Origin: Streptococcus sp. LPB0220
GTDB lineage: Bacteria; Bacillota; Bacilli; Lactobacillales; Streptococcaceae
Direction of reading: 5' to 3'
DNA: 64,000 nt
Assembly: GCF_008727815.1 (NCBI RefSeq)
Contig: NZ_CP044230.1
Coordinates: 1,968,001-2,032,000 of the forward strand
The notes beneath the pieces were generated by a model that was not told the origin of the DNA, ran no database searches, and saw only the letters and a program-made list of their open reading frames with translations. This document shows positions 35,565 through 43,602 of this stretch, in pieces. A program made the position numbers and the translations under genes. Numbering within the stretch: the first letter of the stretch is position 1; the number at the start of each line of letters is the position of its first letter.

Positions 35565-36035
35565 ATGAAATATATCTTTACCTTCCTGATCTCCATGGTG
35601 CCCCTTGTTGAATTGCGCGGGGCCATCCCTTTTGCCATTGCAAATGGTATTCCATTATGGACAGCGCTCCTGATCGGAGTGATCGGAAATCTTCTCCCTG
35701 TCCCTCTGATCTTCTTTTTCGCCCGCCATATTCTTACTTGGGGGGCAAAAAAACCAATTATCGGAGGCTTTTTTAGCTGGTGTCTCAATAAGGGCCATAG
35801 AGGCGGACAGAAATTAGAAAAAGCTGCAGGAGACAAGGGAATCTTCTGGGCCTTATTGCTCTTTGTGGGAATTCCTCTTCCGGGAACTGGTGCCTGGACC
35901 GGTGCCCTTGCAGCTTCTATCCTTGACTGGGACTTCAAACGCAGTAGCCTCGCAGTCATGCTCGGAGTGATTCTAGCTGGCCTCATCATGGGAACCCTGT
36001 CCCTGCTTCTAGGAATCGATACCTTCGCACATTAA
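35565..36035 (+). CDS. small multidrug export family membrane protein
   Basis: 156 residues with four or five helices. It matches the Sm_multidrug_ex family by the N-terminal MVPLVELRGAIPFAIANG, FFARHIL, and VGIPLPGTGAWTGALAASIL motifs. Transport function in the family is poorly supported; the fold is DedA-related. Promoter TTGTCA (35508-35513), 17 bp, TAGAAT (35531-35536). Divergent from dpr. Confidence 0.85.
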   Translation: MKYIFTFLISMVPLVELRGAIPFAIANGIPLWTALLIGVIGNLLPVPLIFFFARHILTWGAKKPIIGGFFSWCLNKGHRGGQKLEKAAGDKGIFWALLLFVGIPLPGTGAWTGALAASILDWDFKRSSLAVMLGVILAGLIMGTLSLLLGIDTFAH

Positions 36036-36084
36036 GCAAATGAATGAGCCCATGATATCAGTTCACATAATATCTTCTCTGAAT

Positions 36085-36214
36085 CTTTCCTTAGGTGAGT
36101 ACGGACGTCAGCGAACTTCTATGAAGTTCCATGACTTAGTTTTGAACCTAAAGTTTCAAAACTCCCGAGTGCTTGAAACTTCATTGTTTCAAGCACTTTT
36201 CTCACGGTGGAAAG
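36085..36214. repeat. dispersed repeat family B, copy 1 (BOX-like/MITE-like)
   Basis: 130 bp, inverted copy of 43405-43534. The ends are inverted repeats (CTTTCCTTAGGTGAG and CTTTCCACCGTGAG). Internal hairpins include GAACTTC-TAT-GAAGTTC and GTGCTTGAAAC...GTTTCAAGCAC. It encodes no protein; lies between the small exporter and the IS element. Confidence 0.8.
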
Positions 36215-36395
36215 TTTCAGAAAGTATATCGATGAATCTTCGGTAACGTCTGTTATTTTTTGAAAACAAACTTTGTTAATATTTTAAAACAGCTTAAACA
36301 ATGATATAAGATATTTTCCACACAAAAAAGAGGTTTCCTTGAACCGCACCCCAAAAGTTAGACAGAAAAAATCTAACTTTTGGGGTGTATTTATT

Positions 36396-36914
36396 ATGAA
36401 ATTGACATATAAGGATAAGGTTCAGATCTATGAACTTAGAAAACAAGGGCGAAGCTTCAAAGAGCTTTCAAATATATTCGGGATAAATATTCCTAATCTT
36501 AGGTACATGATTAAATTGATTGATCGTTACGGTATAGAGTTCGTCAAAAAGGGGAAGAACCGTTATTATTCTCCTAAATTAAAACGAGAAATTATTGATA
36601 AAGTTCTGCTTGAAGGTCGTTCTCAAATAAGGGTGTCTCTAGATTATGCTCTCCCAAACCAAGGAATGCTTCCAAATTGGCTGGCACAATACAAGAAAAA
36701 TGGGTATACTATTGTTGAGAAAACAAGAGGGAGAGCACCTAAAATGGGACGCAAGCCAAAGAAGAAACCTGAAGAAATGACAGAGTTAGAACGTCTTCAA
36801 GCAGAAAATGAATACCTGAGAGCGGAGAATGCTGTTCTAAAAAAGTTGAGAGAACTCCGATTGAAGGAGGAAAAAGAGCAAGAAGAAAAGCGGAAATTGT
36901 TCAAGGATTGGTAA
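36396..36914 (+). CDS. IS150-type transposase OrfA
   Basis: 172 residues from ATG 36396 ([16 protein letters not shown]). It contains a helix-turn-helix ([25 protein letters not shown]) and a second one, then a Leu-zipper coiled coil ([22 protein letters not shown], about 125-150). It binds the IS ends and regulates orfB. The frame upstream of 36396 reads through the IS end and is not coding. A-rich codons near the end (AAAAAG, GAAAAG) are candidate slip sites for the -1 frameshift to OrfAB. Confidence 0.9.
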   Translation: MKLTYKDKVQIYELRKQGRSFKELSNIFGINIPNLRYMIKLIDRYGIEFVKKGKNRYYSPKLKREIIDKVLLEGRSQIRVSLDYALPNQGMLPNWLAQYKKNGYTIVEKTRGRAPKMGRKPKKKPEEMTELERLQAENEYLRAENAVLKKLRELRLKEEKEQEEKRKLFKDW

Positions 36915-37744
36915 CAGAGTTTTCTTTAGATATCCTTCTAAAGATTATTAAGCTTGCCCGTTCAACTTATTATTATCACTTAAAACAGCTGGATCAAAGC
37001 GATAAGGATGAGCAAGTTAAAGCTGAAATTCAGTCAATTTATACTGAGCATAAAGGAAATTACGGCTATCGTCGCATGACTCTAGAATTACGAAATCGTG
37101 GCTTTGTAGTGAACCATAAGAAGGTGCAGCGTCTTATGAAAGTACTTGGTTTAACGGCTCGAATTCGCCGTAAACGGAAGTATTCTTCATACCAAGGAGA
37201 GGTTGGCAAGAAAGCAGATAACCTTATTCAACGTCAATTTGAAGCAACCAAACCAATGCAAAAGTGCTACACAGATGTGACAGAATTTGCCATTCCAGCA
37301 AGCAGTCAAAAGCTTTATTTATCACCAGTTTTAGATGGCTTTAACAGCGAAATTATCTCCTACAATCTTTCTACTTCGCCTAACTTACAACAAATGAAAG
37401 CTATGCTAGAACAAGCCTTTACAGCGAACCATTACGAAAATACAATTCTCCATAGTGACCAAGGATGGCAATACCAACACGATTTCTATCATCATTTTTT
37501 AAAGAATAAGGGAATCCAACCATCTATGTCACGTAAGGGAAATAGCCCAGATAACGGTATGATGGAATCTTTCTTTGGCATTCTTAAGTCTGAAATGTTT
37601 TATGGTTATGAGAATACGTTTCAGTCACTTGAGCACTTGGAACAAGCTATTGTCGACTATATTGATTATTACAACAACAAACGAATTAAGGTAAAACTAA
37701 AAGGACTTAGTCCTGTACAATACAGAACTAAATCCTTTGCTTAA
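36908..37744 (+). CDS. IS150-type transposase OrfB (DDE integrase)
   Basis: 278 residues, probably made as OrfAB by -1 frameshift; the TTG at 36908 is the first possible independent start. The HTH_21-like region [16 protein letters not shown] precedes the rve catalytic core with Asp in CYTDVTEF (about 120), Asp in LHSDQGWQY (about 180) and Glu in [13 protein letters not shown] (about 215), spaced D-D-35-E as expected. The C-terminus [12 protein letters not shown] is typical. Complete and apparently functional. Confidence 0.93.
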   Translation: MVTEFSLDILLKIIKLARSTYYYHLKQLDQSDKDEQVKAEIQSIYTEHKGNYGYRRMTLELRNRGFVVNHKKVQRLMKVLGLTARIRRKRKYSSYQGEVGKKADNLIQRQFEATKPMQKCYTDVTEFAIPASSQKLYLSPVLDGFNSEIISYNLSTSPNLQQMKAMLEQAFTANHYENTILHSDQGWQYQHDFYHHFLKNKGIQPSMSRKGNSPDNGMMESFFGILKSEMFYGYENTFQSLEHLEQAIVDYIDYYNNKRIKVKLKGLSPVQYRTKSFA

Positions 37745-37778
37745 ATTAATTGTCTAACTTTTTGGGGTCAGTACACCT

Positions 37779-37798
37779 TCGAAACCTCTTTTTGTTTA
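37779..37798 (-). terminator. half of the tsf terminator, split by the IS
   Basis: The tsf transcript reads AAAAAGAGGTTTC here; the pairing arm with its T run is at 36323-36336, 1.4 kb away across the IS. The hairpin can no longer form in the normal way. Confidence 0.8.
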
Positions 37799-37801
37799 TT
37801 C

Positions 37802-38842
37802 TTAGTTGTTAAGAGCTGCTGCCATTGTAGCTGCAACTTCTGCTTCAAAGTCATTTGAAGCTTTTTCAATACCTTCACCAACTTCAAAGCGAACGAATTC
37901 AACAACTGAAGCATTTACTGATTCAAGGTAAGCTTCCACTGTCTTGCTGTCGTCCATAATGTAGACTTGTGCAAGAAGTGTGTAAGCTTGGTCAACTTTC
38001 GTGTTGTCCAAGAAGAAGCGATCCATTTTACCTGGGATGATTTTATCCCAGATTTTTTCTGGTTTACCTTCTGCTGCCAATTCAGCTTTGATATCTTCTT
38101 CAGCTTGAGCGACAACTTCGTCAGTCAATTGAGCTTTAGAACCATACTTCAAGTGTGGAAGAGCTGGTTTACCAACCATTGCACGGCTTTCGTTGTCTTG
38201 GTCGATCACGTGGTTCAATTGTGCCAACTCATCTTTCACGAATTGCTCATCCAATTCTTTGTAAGAAAGAACGGTTGGTTTCATTGCAGCGATGTGCATT
38301 GAAATTTGTTTAGCAAGTGCTTCGTCTCCACCTTCGATCACAGAGATAACACCGATACGTCCACCGTTGTGTTGGTAAGCACCGAAGTGTTGTGCATCTG
38401 TTTTTTCAAGCAAAGCAAAACGACGGAATGAAATCTTTTCACCGATTGTAGCTGTTGCAGATACATATGCAGCTTCAAGAGTTTCACCTGAAGGCATTGT
38501 CAAAGCAAGAGCTTCTTCGTTGTTAGCTGGTTTACCTTCAGCGATCACTTTCGCTGTTGCGTTTACCAATTCAACGAATTGAGCGTTTTTCGCAACGAAG
38601 TCAGTTTCAGCATTTACTTCAACTACTGCTGCAACGTTACCATTGACATAAACACCAGTCAAACCTTCAGCGGCAACACGGTCAGCTTTCTTAGCTGCTT
38701 TAGCCATACCTTTTTCGCGAAGCAATTCGATCGCTTTTTCGATATCACCTTCAACTTCAACCAATGCTTTTTTAGCGTCCATGACACCAGCACCAGATTT
38801 TTCACGCAATTCTTTTACAAGCTTAGCTGTAATTTCTGCCAT
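37802..38842 (-). CDS. tsf: translation elongation factor Ts
   Basis: 346 residues, streptococcal length. It recharges EF-Tu by GDP/GTP exchange. The N-terminal UBA-like part ([22 protein letters not shown]), the TDFVAKN signature (about 80-86) and the MHIAAMKPT region are clear. Behind rpsB in the usual rpsB-tsf operon (82-bp gap with a small GGGCTGAGCCC palindrome). Its terminator is interrupted by the IS. Confidence 0.97.
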   Translation of the reverse strand: MAEITAKLVKELREKSGAGVMDAKKALVEVEGDIEKAIELLREKGMAKAAKKADRVAAEGLTGVYVNGNVAAVVEVNAETDFVAKNAQFVELVNATAKVIAEGKPANNEEALALTMPSGETLEAAYVSATATIGEKISFRRFALLEKTDAQHFGAYQHNGGRIGVISVIEGGDEALAKQISMHIAAMKPTVLSYKELDEQFVKDELAQLNHVIDQDNESRAMVGKPALPHLKYGSKAQLTDEVVAQAEEDIKAELAAEGKPEKIWDKIIPGKMDRFFLDNTKVDQAYTLLAQVYIMDDSKTVEAYLESVNASVVEFVRFEVGEGIEKASNDFEAEVAATMAAALNN

Positions 38843-38924
38843 TTTTGTTCTCCTATATTTTTTTAATAAAATAAGAGGGTCGGGCTGAGCCCTGCCCTCT
38901 TAGGTTCGTTACTTATTGAATGAA

Positions 38925-39707
38925 TTAAGCGTTGTCGCCTTCTACAACTTCAACGATTTCTTCGATTGAATCAGCTTGACCTTCAGTAGCTGCCAATTCA
39001 GCTTCTACTGTAGCAACACTGTCTTCACCTTGACGTCCTTCGATAACAGCGTCAGCCATTTTCGCAGTGATCAATTTAACAGCGCGGATAACGTCATCGT
39101 TCGCTGGGATGATAACATCGATATCATCTGGGTCAGTGTTTGTGTCGACCATCGCTACAACTGGGATACCCAATTTCTTAGCTTCTTTAACAGCGATTTG
39201 TTCTTTATGTGGATCCACAACGTACATTACGTCTGGGATACGAGGCATGTCTTCGATACCGCCCAAGAATTTTTCAAGACGAGCGCGTTGTTTGTTCAAC
39301 AATGCAACTTCTTTCTTAGGAAGAACTTCAAAAGTTCCATCTTCTTCCATGCGTTTGATTTCCTTCAAACGAGCGATACGTTTTTGGATTGTTCCCCAGT
39401 TAGTAAGAGTTCCACCCAACCAACGGTGGTTGATGAAGTATTGACCTGAACGAACAGCTTCTTCAGCAACAGCATCAGCAGCTTGTTTCTTAGTACCTAC
39501 GAACAAGATCACTGCATCATTTGCAGCTGCATCACGCATGAAGTCGTATGCTTGGTCAGCGTATTTTACAGTTTGTTGCAAGTCGATAACGTGGATTCCG
39601 TTACGTTCTGTGAAGATGTACTTAGCCATCTTAGGGTTCCAGCGACGAGTTTGGTGACCGAAGTGTACACCAGCCTCAAGAAGTTGTTTCATTGAAATTA
39701 CTGCCAT
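38925..39707 (-). CDS. rpsB: 30S ribosomal protein S2
   Basis: 260 residues. S2 signatures [20 protein letters not shown] (about residues 13-32) and the second signature around [25 protein letters not shown] are complete. The acidic C-terminal tail ([14 protein letters not shown]) is normal for streptococci. Start ATG 39707 with AAAAGGAG upstream. The leader of about 115 nt may regulate it. Confidence 0.98.
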   Translation of the reverse strand: MAVISMKQLLEAGVHFGHQTRRWNPKMAKYIFTERNGIHVIDLQQTVKYADQAYDFMRDAAANDAVILFVGTKKQAADAVAEEAVRSGQYFINHRWLGGTLTNWGTIQKRIARLKEIKRMEEDGTFEVLPKKEVALLNKQRARLEKFLGGIEDMPRIPDVMYVVDPHKEQIAVKEAKKLGIPVVAMVDTNTDPDDIDVIIPANDDVIRAVKLITAKMADAVIEGRQGEDSVATVEAELAATEGQADSIEEIVEVVEGDNA

Positions 39708-39858
39708 GAGTAGTTTCTCCTTTTTTGTTTTTTTCTCCTCTCTCAGACGTCAACTTGCAGCACGACCACAAGGGCAACGGTGCCACAATGGATCCGAGAT
39801 GAGTATTTGCTGTCTTAGACAACTCTATAAGTATAGCAAAAATCCCTAGAATTCGCAA
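39708..39858 (-). promoter_or_regulatory. rpsB promoter and long leader
   Basis: -35 TTGCGA (39853-39858), 17 bp, -10 TATACT (39830-39835), giving a leader of about 115 nt. Short stems are visible: TGTC-TAA-GACA, GGCA-CCGT-TGCC and a weak outer CTCAT/GAG pairing. A ribosomal-protein autoregulatory leader is plausible, but I do not recognise a named motif. Confidence 0.55.
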
Positions 39859-39919
39859 GCTATTTGAGAGATTTTTTCAGCATTCTTCATCTGTAATGAT
39901 TTGAAGGAAAAAGTTTTTC

Positions 39920-39948
39920 TTGACCTATCTTGTTTTTTAGGTTACAAT
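39920..39948 (+). promoter_or_regulatory. tRNA-Cys promoter
   Basis: TTGACC (39920-39925), 17 bp, TACAAT (39943-39948), 12 bp before the mature tRNA. Confidence 0.8.
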
Positions 39949-39960
39949 ATTATATGTTAC

Positions 39961-40031
39961 GGCGGTATAGCCAAGTGGTAAGGCACGGCTCTGCAAAAGC
40001 TTGATCGTCGGTTCAAATCCGTCTACCGCCT
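39961..40031 (+). tRNA. tRNA-Cys (GCA)
   Basis: 71 nt. The acceptor arms GGCGGTA / TACCGCC pair fully, the D loop has AGTGGTAAGGC, anticodon GCA sits in CTGCAAA, and TTCAAAT is the T loop. CCA is not encoded. By my pairing the anticodon stem has a C-T outer pair and the T stem a T-T pair. These need checking by a covariance model but do not change the identity. Single-gene transcript. Confidence 0.95.
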
Positions 40032-40068
40032 TGATAATAAATTTTTTTATCATCTTTTATCTTTTAAA

Positions 40069-40095
40069 AATTCCCCTAGCAATAGGGGGTTTTTT
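40069..40095 (+). terminator. tRNA-Cys terminator
   Basis: CCCCTA-GCAA-TAGGGG followed by a GTTTTTT run, 38 bp after the tRNA. Confidence 0.9.
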
Positions 40096-40174
40096 GTTGC
40101 CATTTGCTCCATTCCTTGATTATTGATATAATAAAACCTCGCCTAATCGGCGAAGCACATTAGAAAGGGTATTT

Positions 40175-40933
40175 ATGAAAAACATTCGTTTCTTTACGAT
40201 CGGCCTTCTTTCACTAGTAACACTAGCAGCTTGCTCACCTGCCAATTCTGGGCAACAAGCAAAAACAGCTTCTAGTTCTAGAAAACCGATCAAACAATCT
40301 TCAACCAAAAAATCATCTAGTAAACCGTCGAGCACTTCTTCAGACAGCACTAGCTCAGATGATTTTTCAGATCGCTTCAGCTTGGATCCAGATGATGGCG
40401 CATCTCTCCAATATGTGCCAGGAGCTGCATCTATTCCTGAGATCGAAAAGCTTAAGAACCTCCACCCTACCACTGGTTTTGTATTAAGAACCGAAGATGG
40501 ACAAGAGGTTGGTGGGCCAAAAGAAAGAAGCAGTTACGATGACGTAGTTGCAGCCTTTGGTCAACCCGTAAGTAGTACAGACAGTGCGAATCCTGGCGAT
40601 GGGGTCAATGTTTGGGCAACAGACAATGGCGATATCATGGCTTTCTTCCGTAATAATGTGTTAACAGATATCACCTTCCGACTAAGAGGGGGCGATGCCA
40701 ACCACCAGTCTACTAGCAGCATTTCCAAATCCGATACACCAAAAACGGCCCTCGAACGTCTCGGAAAACCCTATACCATTATGCGTTCAGAAAATGGGAC
40801 CAGCTATGTCTATAAAGATAGCAACGGAGATGAATCTAGCTTCTCTACACAAGGAAATAAGATCTTCAATGTTACGTCTGCTGCAGAAACCAAGCAGTTA
40901 AAAAAGATCACAGGTCTAGATAAAAATCAATAA
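40175..40933 (+). CDS. lipoprotein with two SmpA/BLIP-like repeats
   Basis: 252 residues. Signal peptide with lipobox TLAACSPA (Cys about 20), a Ser/Lys/Thr-rich linker to about 75, then two related segments: SYDDVVAAFGQPVSS ... VWATDNGDIMAFFRNNVLTDITFRLRG and PKTALERLGKPYTIM ... TSYVYKDSNGDESSF. This pattern (short helix, Gly-Pro turn, beta hairpins) fits BLIP/SmpA-type folds such as DUF3862. Surface-exposed; partner unknown. Ribosome site GAAAGGG before ATG 40175. Promoter TATAAT near 40130. Confidence 0.8.
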   Translation: MKNIRFFTIGLLSLVTLAACSPANSGQQAKTASSSRKPIKQSSTKKSSSKPSSTSSDSTSSDDFSDRFSLDPDDGASLQYVPGAASIPEIEKLKNLHPTTGFVLRTEDGQEVGGPKERSSYDDVVAAFGQPVSSTDSANPGDGVNVWATDNGDIMAFFRNNVLTDITFRLRGGDANHQSTSSISKSDTPKTALERLGKPYTIMRSENGTSYVYKDSNGDESSFSTQGNKIFNVTSAAETKQLKKITGLDKNQ

Positions 40934-40946
40934 CGATCCATACAAA

Positions 40947-41157
40947 GAGGCTGGGACAAAAGTCCTAGCCTCTTAATTGTTTTTGGATTGTCGAGCAAGA
41001 CGCAGTGGTTGAGTGCTCAAAGCACTGCTTTGAGGTGGCGGATAGAACTTGCGAAGCAAGTATCCTAAGTCTTTGTTCGCTTTTTAAGCTTCAAAGATGC
41101 CCTATGTTGACGGAAACTACGTTTCCTTTATCTGCAACCTTCAACAGTCTCTCTTTC
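40947..41157. repeat. family A repeat fused to BOX-like hairpin modules
   Basis: 40947-41015 is the same as the first 68 bp of family A, including the GAGGCTGGGAC-AAAA-GTCCTAGCCTC terminator stem that serves both convergent genes. From 41016 the sequence changes to BOX-like modules: CTCAAAGCACTGCTTTGAG, GATAGAACTTGCGAAGCAAGTATCC and GGAAACTACGTTTCC-TTTATCTGCAACCT. These resemble boxB of pneumococcal BOX elements. No gene. Confidence 0.65.
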
Positions 41158-41694
41158 TTACAATTCAGCAATTTGGTTCAAATTCACTTCTGCAACCGTA
41201 TCGTTACCGAACATAGAAATGACCATTTTGACCTTGTTGTTATCAATTTCAGTGATCTTACCAGTATAGTCTGTGAAGGCACCGTCGATGATACGAACTG
41301 TATCACCTACCTTGACATCCAAATCAAACTCTTGAACAGTTTGACCCATAGAGAGCAAGATACTGCGGATTTCTTCTTCCAACAATGGAGTTGGTTTTGA
41401 ACGGTTCCCGTGGGATCCGACGAAACCAGTAACGTTCGGTGTATTCCGAACAACAAACCAAGCTTCATCTGTCATGACCATTTCGACCAAGACATAACCT
41501 GGGAAGCGGTTTTCTTCGATTTCTTTTGTTTTACCGTTTTTCTCAACTTGTACGGTTTGAGTTGGAATCTCTACGCGCAAGATGTTTTCTAACATATTAT
41601 AAGTTTGCGCACGTTGCAAAAGATTCTCTTTTACCTTGTTTTCATATCCTGAGTAGGTTTGTAGTACAAACCAGCCTTTATCAAAACTGTCCAT
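41158..41694 (-). CDS. nusG: transcription antitermination factor NusG
   Basis: 178 residues. NGN domain at 1-110 (WFVLQTYSGYENKVKENLL; GYVLVEMVMTDEAWFVVRNTPNVTGFVG) and KOW domain (VKVGDTVRIIDGAFTDYTGKITEID, about 125-150). It binds RNA polymerase and affects pausing and termination. Start ATG 41694 with AAAGGA upstream. It has its own promoter and a short leader with a terminator-like hairpin, separate from rpmG-secE. Confidence 0.97.
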   Translation of the reverse strand: MDSFDKGWFVLQTYSGYENKVKENLLQRAQTYNMLENILRVEIPTQTVQVEKNGKTKEIEENRFPGYVLVEMVMTDEAWFVVRNTPNVTGFVGSHGNRSKPTPLLEEEIRSILLSMGQTVQEFDLDVKVGDTVRIIDGAFTDYTGKITEIDNNKVKMVISMFGNDTVAEVNLNQIAEL

Positions 41695-41745
41695 TTGGGC
41701 ATCCTTTCTTTCTGTTTAGCCTGCTCGAGCTTTTGTGAACATACT

Positions 41746-41786
41746 AAAAAAAGCCTCTTGGCTTTCCTTTTCCTAGCTTCATTATA
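41746..41786 (-). promoter_or_regulatory. nusG promoter -10 and leader hairpin (possible attenuator)
   Basis: -10 TATAAT at 41781-41786. About 10 bases into the RNA the hairpin AAAGCC-AAGA-GGCTTT with seven T (41746-41765) forms a small Rho-independent terminator about 50 bases before the nusG start codon. Part of the RNA would end here. Confidence 0.6.
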
Positions 41787-41821
41787 CCACATTTTGCCAG
41801 AATGCAAAGAGGTTTGCTGAT

Positions 41822-41881
41822 TTATTTTTAAGAAAAGACCATAAAAAGCAGGACCCTTGGGATCCCGCCTGGCTTCTTTTC
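41822..41881 (-). terminator. probable terminator behind secE
   Basis: Minus-strand AAGCCAGGCGGGATCC-CAA-GGGTCCTGCTT followed by TTT (about 41844-41876). An imperfect stem, so rpmG-secE may read partly into nusG. Confidence 0.6.
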
Positions 41882-42058
41882 TTAAAAGAAATTGATCATG
41901 TGCAATAGGCCACGTGCAATGACTTTGTCAAACAAATAAATCAATGCAACAAAGAAAGCGGTGTACTCAATCACTGAGATAAAGTTTTTCCATCTTTCCT
42001 TGCGATTTGGCCAAGTTGTATCTTTTAGTAAGACGAAAATATCTTTAATGAATTTCAC
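41882..42058 (-). CDS. secE: preprotein translocase subunit SecE
   Basis: 58 residues, too short for default ORF lists. It starts at GTG 42058 behind AGGAGAGAGTT. The amphipathic part FVLLKDTTWPNRKERWKNF (signature TWP) is followed by one helix (SVIEYTAFFVALIYLFDKVI). Part of the SecYEG channel. Placed nine bases after rpmG and before nusG, the standard order. Confidence 0.95.
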   Translation of the reverse strand: MKFIKDIFVLLKDTTWPNRKERWKNFISVIEYTAFFVALIYLFDKVIARGLLHMINFF

Positions 42059-42067
42059 AACTCTCTC

Positions 42068-42220
42068 CTATCGTGTTTCTTTATGGATGGTATACTTGCT
42101 GCAATGTTTGCAGAATTTATTGACTTCTAGACGTGTTGGTTTTGGCGTCCCACTCAACTTAATGGAGTAATTGCGTGACCCACAAACCGTACACGCTAGA
42201 CTTGCTTTTTTTAATGCCAT
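42068..42220 (-). CDS. rpmG: 50S ribosomal protein L33
   Basis: 50 residues. ATG 42220 behind GGAGGCGTT. Two zinc-type Cys pairs are present (CTVC near 11-14 and CKHC near 37-40), so this is the zinc-binding paralogue. Promoter TTGTCA, 17 bp, TATAAT gives a very short leader. Confidence 0.95.
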   Translation of the reverse strand: MALKKASLACTVCGSRNYSIKLSGTPKPTRLEVNKFCKHCSKYTIHKETR

Positions 42221-42364
42221 AACGCCTCCGTTCACCCCATTATAGCAAGTTTTCCACGTTTTGACAAGGACAGAAAATCTCCTGTCAATAAAAAAGCAAA
42301 TCTAAAGCGTTATCACTCTAGTTTTTTCCTCATTTTTGGTAAAATAAAACAAAAGGAGACGAAT

Positions 42365-43273
42365 ATGAAAAGTGATAACTTAAAAGAAAGTAGAAATATC
42401 GAAGACCGTCGAGGGCAAAGCTACTCCCAGTCTTCAGGCAACAGTAACCTTGGCGGAGGCATTTTACAAATTTTGCTATCGCCTGGTAGCTTCAAGAGTA
42501 AGATCATCATCATCCTTCTCATGGTCCTTCTAGGAGGGGGAGCTAGCCTTGGGGGCCTCTTTGGAAATGGGACTTCTCAACCTTACCAGTCCACCCAAGT
42601 CACGCGCACCAATAAGACCCATGTCGACGATGCAGATGCTGAGTTCGTCAGCAAGGTCCTTGCCACAACAGAAGATCATTGGCACAAGGTCTTTCAGGCC
42701 GAAGGACGGACCTACCAGGAGCCCAAACTAGTCTTCTATACCGGACGGACAAAGACAGGCTGTGGTGTTGGGCAAGCATCAGCTGGTCCCTTCTACTGTC
42801 CAACTGATAAGAAAATTTATTTGGATATGAGTTTCTACAAGGAATTGACCACCAAATACAAAGCTAGCGGGGACTTTGCCATGGCCTACGTCATCGCCCA
42901 CGAAGTCGGCCACCACGTACAAAATGAGCTGGGAATCCTTGGCAAATACCACCGTATGCAGCAAGGACTTTCTGAAAAGGAACGAAATGCCATCAGCGTC
43001 CGCATCGAGCTGCAAGCAGATTACCTAGCCGGTGTCTGGGCCCGCTCCATTCAAGACCGAAACCTTTTGGATATCGGTGATATCGAAGAAGCCATGAATG
43101 CGGCCCATGCAGTCGGTGACGATACTCTCCAAGAGCAAGCTTACGGCTACTCGGTGCCAGATAGCTTTACCCACGGGACTTCAGAGCAACGCATGCGCTG
43201 GTTCAAACGGGGCTACCAGTACGGGGACTTGCAACACGGCGATACCTTTAGCTTGTCAGATAGTGAACTTTAA
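42365..43273 (+). CDS. membrane-anchored neutral zinc metallopeptidase (YpfJ family)
   Basis: 302 residues. An N-terminal cytoplasmic segment, one helix at about 40-62 (IIIILLMVLLGGGASLGGLFG), then the peptidase domain with AYVIAHEVGHHVQ (zinc-binding HExxH about 180), the distal ELQADYLAGVWA and EQAYGYSVPDSFTHGTSEQRMRWFKRG. Substrate is unknown for this family. Start ATG 42365 with AAAAGGAGA. Divergent from rpmG and convergent with pbp2a. Confidence 0.9.
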   Translation: MKSDNLKESRNIEDRRGQSYSQSSGNSNLGGGILQILLSPGSFKSKIIIILLMVLLGGGASLGGLFGNGTSQPYQSTQVTRTNKTHVDDADAEFVSKVLATTEDHWHKVFQAEGRTYQEPKLVFYTGRTKTGCGVGQASAGPFYCPTDKKIYLDMSFYKELTTKYKASGDFAMAYVIAHEVGHHVQNELGILGKYHRMQQGLSEKERNAISVRIELQADYLAGVWARSIQDRNLLDIGDIEEAMNAAHAVGDDTLQEQAYGYSVPDSFTHGTSEQRMRWFKRGYQYGDLQHGDTFSLSDSEL

Positions 43274-43275
43274 AC

Positions 43276-43313
43276 AAAGATCTATTCAGAAATACTTCTG
43301 AATAGATCTTTTA
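43276..43313. terminator. terminator behind the zinc peptidase
   Basis: AAAGATCTATTCAGAA-ATAC-TTCTGAATAGATCTTTT, a 15-bp perfect stem with T run. Confidence 0.9.
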
Positions 43314-43404
43314 GAATATAGACAAATTGCATTTTACATAAAACAACCTAAGTGACGTTGAAAAATTAAAATAATTAATACTATTAGGATCATTTCAACA
43401 GAAA

Positions 43405-43534
43405 CTTTCCGCCGTGAGAAAAGTGCTAGAAACACTATTGTTTCTAGCACTCGGGAGTTTTGGAACCTTAGGTCCAAAACTAAGTCATGGAACTTCTTCG
43501 AAGTTCGCTGACGTCCGTACTCACCTAAGGAAAG
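43405..43534. repeat. dispersed repeat family B, copy 2 (BOX-like/MITE-like)
   Basis: 130 bp, reverse-complement partner of 36085-36214 with the same CTTTCC ends and the same internal hairpins (AGTGCTAGAAAC...GTTTCTAGCACT, GGAACTTCTTCGAAGTTC). Lies between convergent genes with separate terminators on both sides. Confidence 0.8.
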
Positions 43535-43563
43535 TTGCTAAGATGACTTTATCTTCAATCTGC

Positions 43564-43600
43564 AAAAAACGATTCAGAAGAATTTCTGAATCGTTTTTTT
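43564..43600. terminator. pbp2a terminator
   Basis: AAAAAACGATTCAGAA-GAAT-TTCTGAATCGTTTTTT, perfect 16-bp stem working in both directions. Confidence 0.9.
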
Positions 43601-43602
43601 GA

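Larger units (their letters stand above)
36337..37778 (+). mobile_element. IS3-family (IS150-type) insertion sequence with 3-bp target duplication
   Basis: The element proper is 36340-37775 (1436 bp). Terminal inverted repeats are 25 bp: 36340-36364 and 37751-37775, sharing the inner CCCCAAAAGTTAGACA with one length shift. Flanks CCT at 36337-36339 and 37776-37778 form a 3-bp duplication. It carries orfA and orfB overlapping in -1 frame. Without the element and one CCT the target reads AAAAAGAGGTTTC-CTTC-GAAACCTCTTTTT: the insertion is in the loop of the tsf terminator. Both frames are intact, so it may be active. Confidence 0.93.

Noticed and set aside
36040..36246. 68-codon plus-strand frame before the IS element
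   Set aside because: Lies inside the family B repeat and is explained by it.
36339..36395. N-terminal extension of OrfA to 36339
   Set aside because: It would translate the IS terminal inverted repeat and hairpin and start outside the element.
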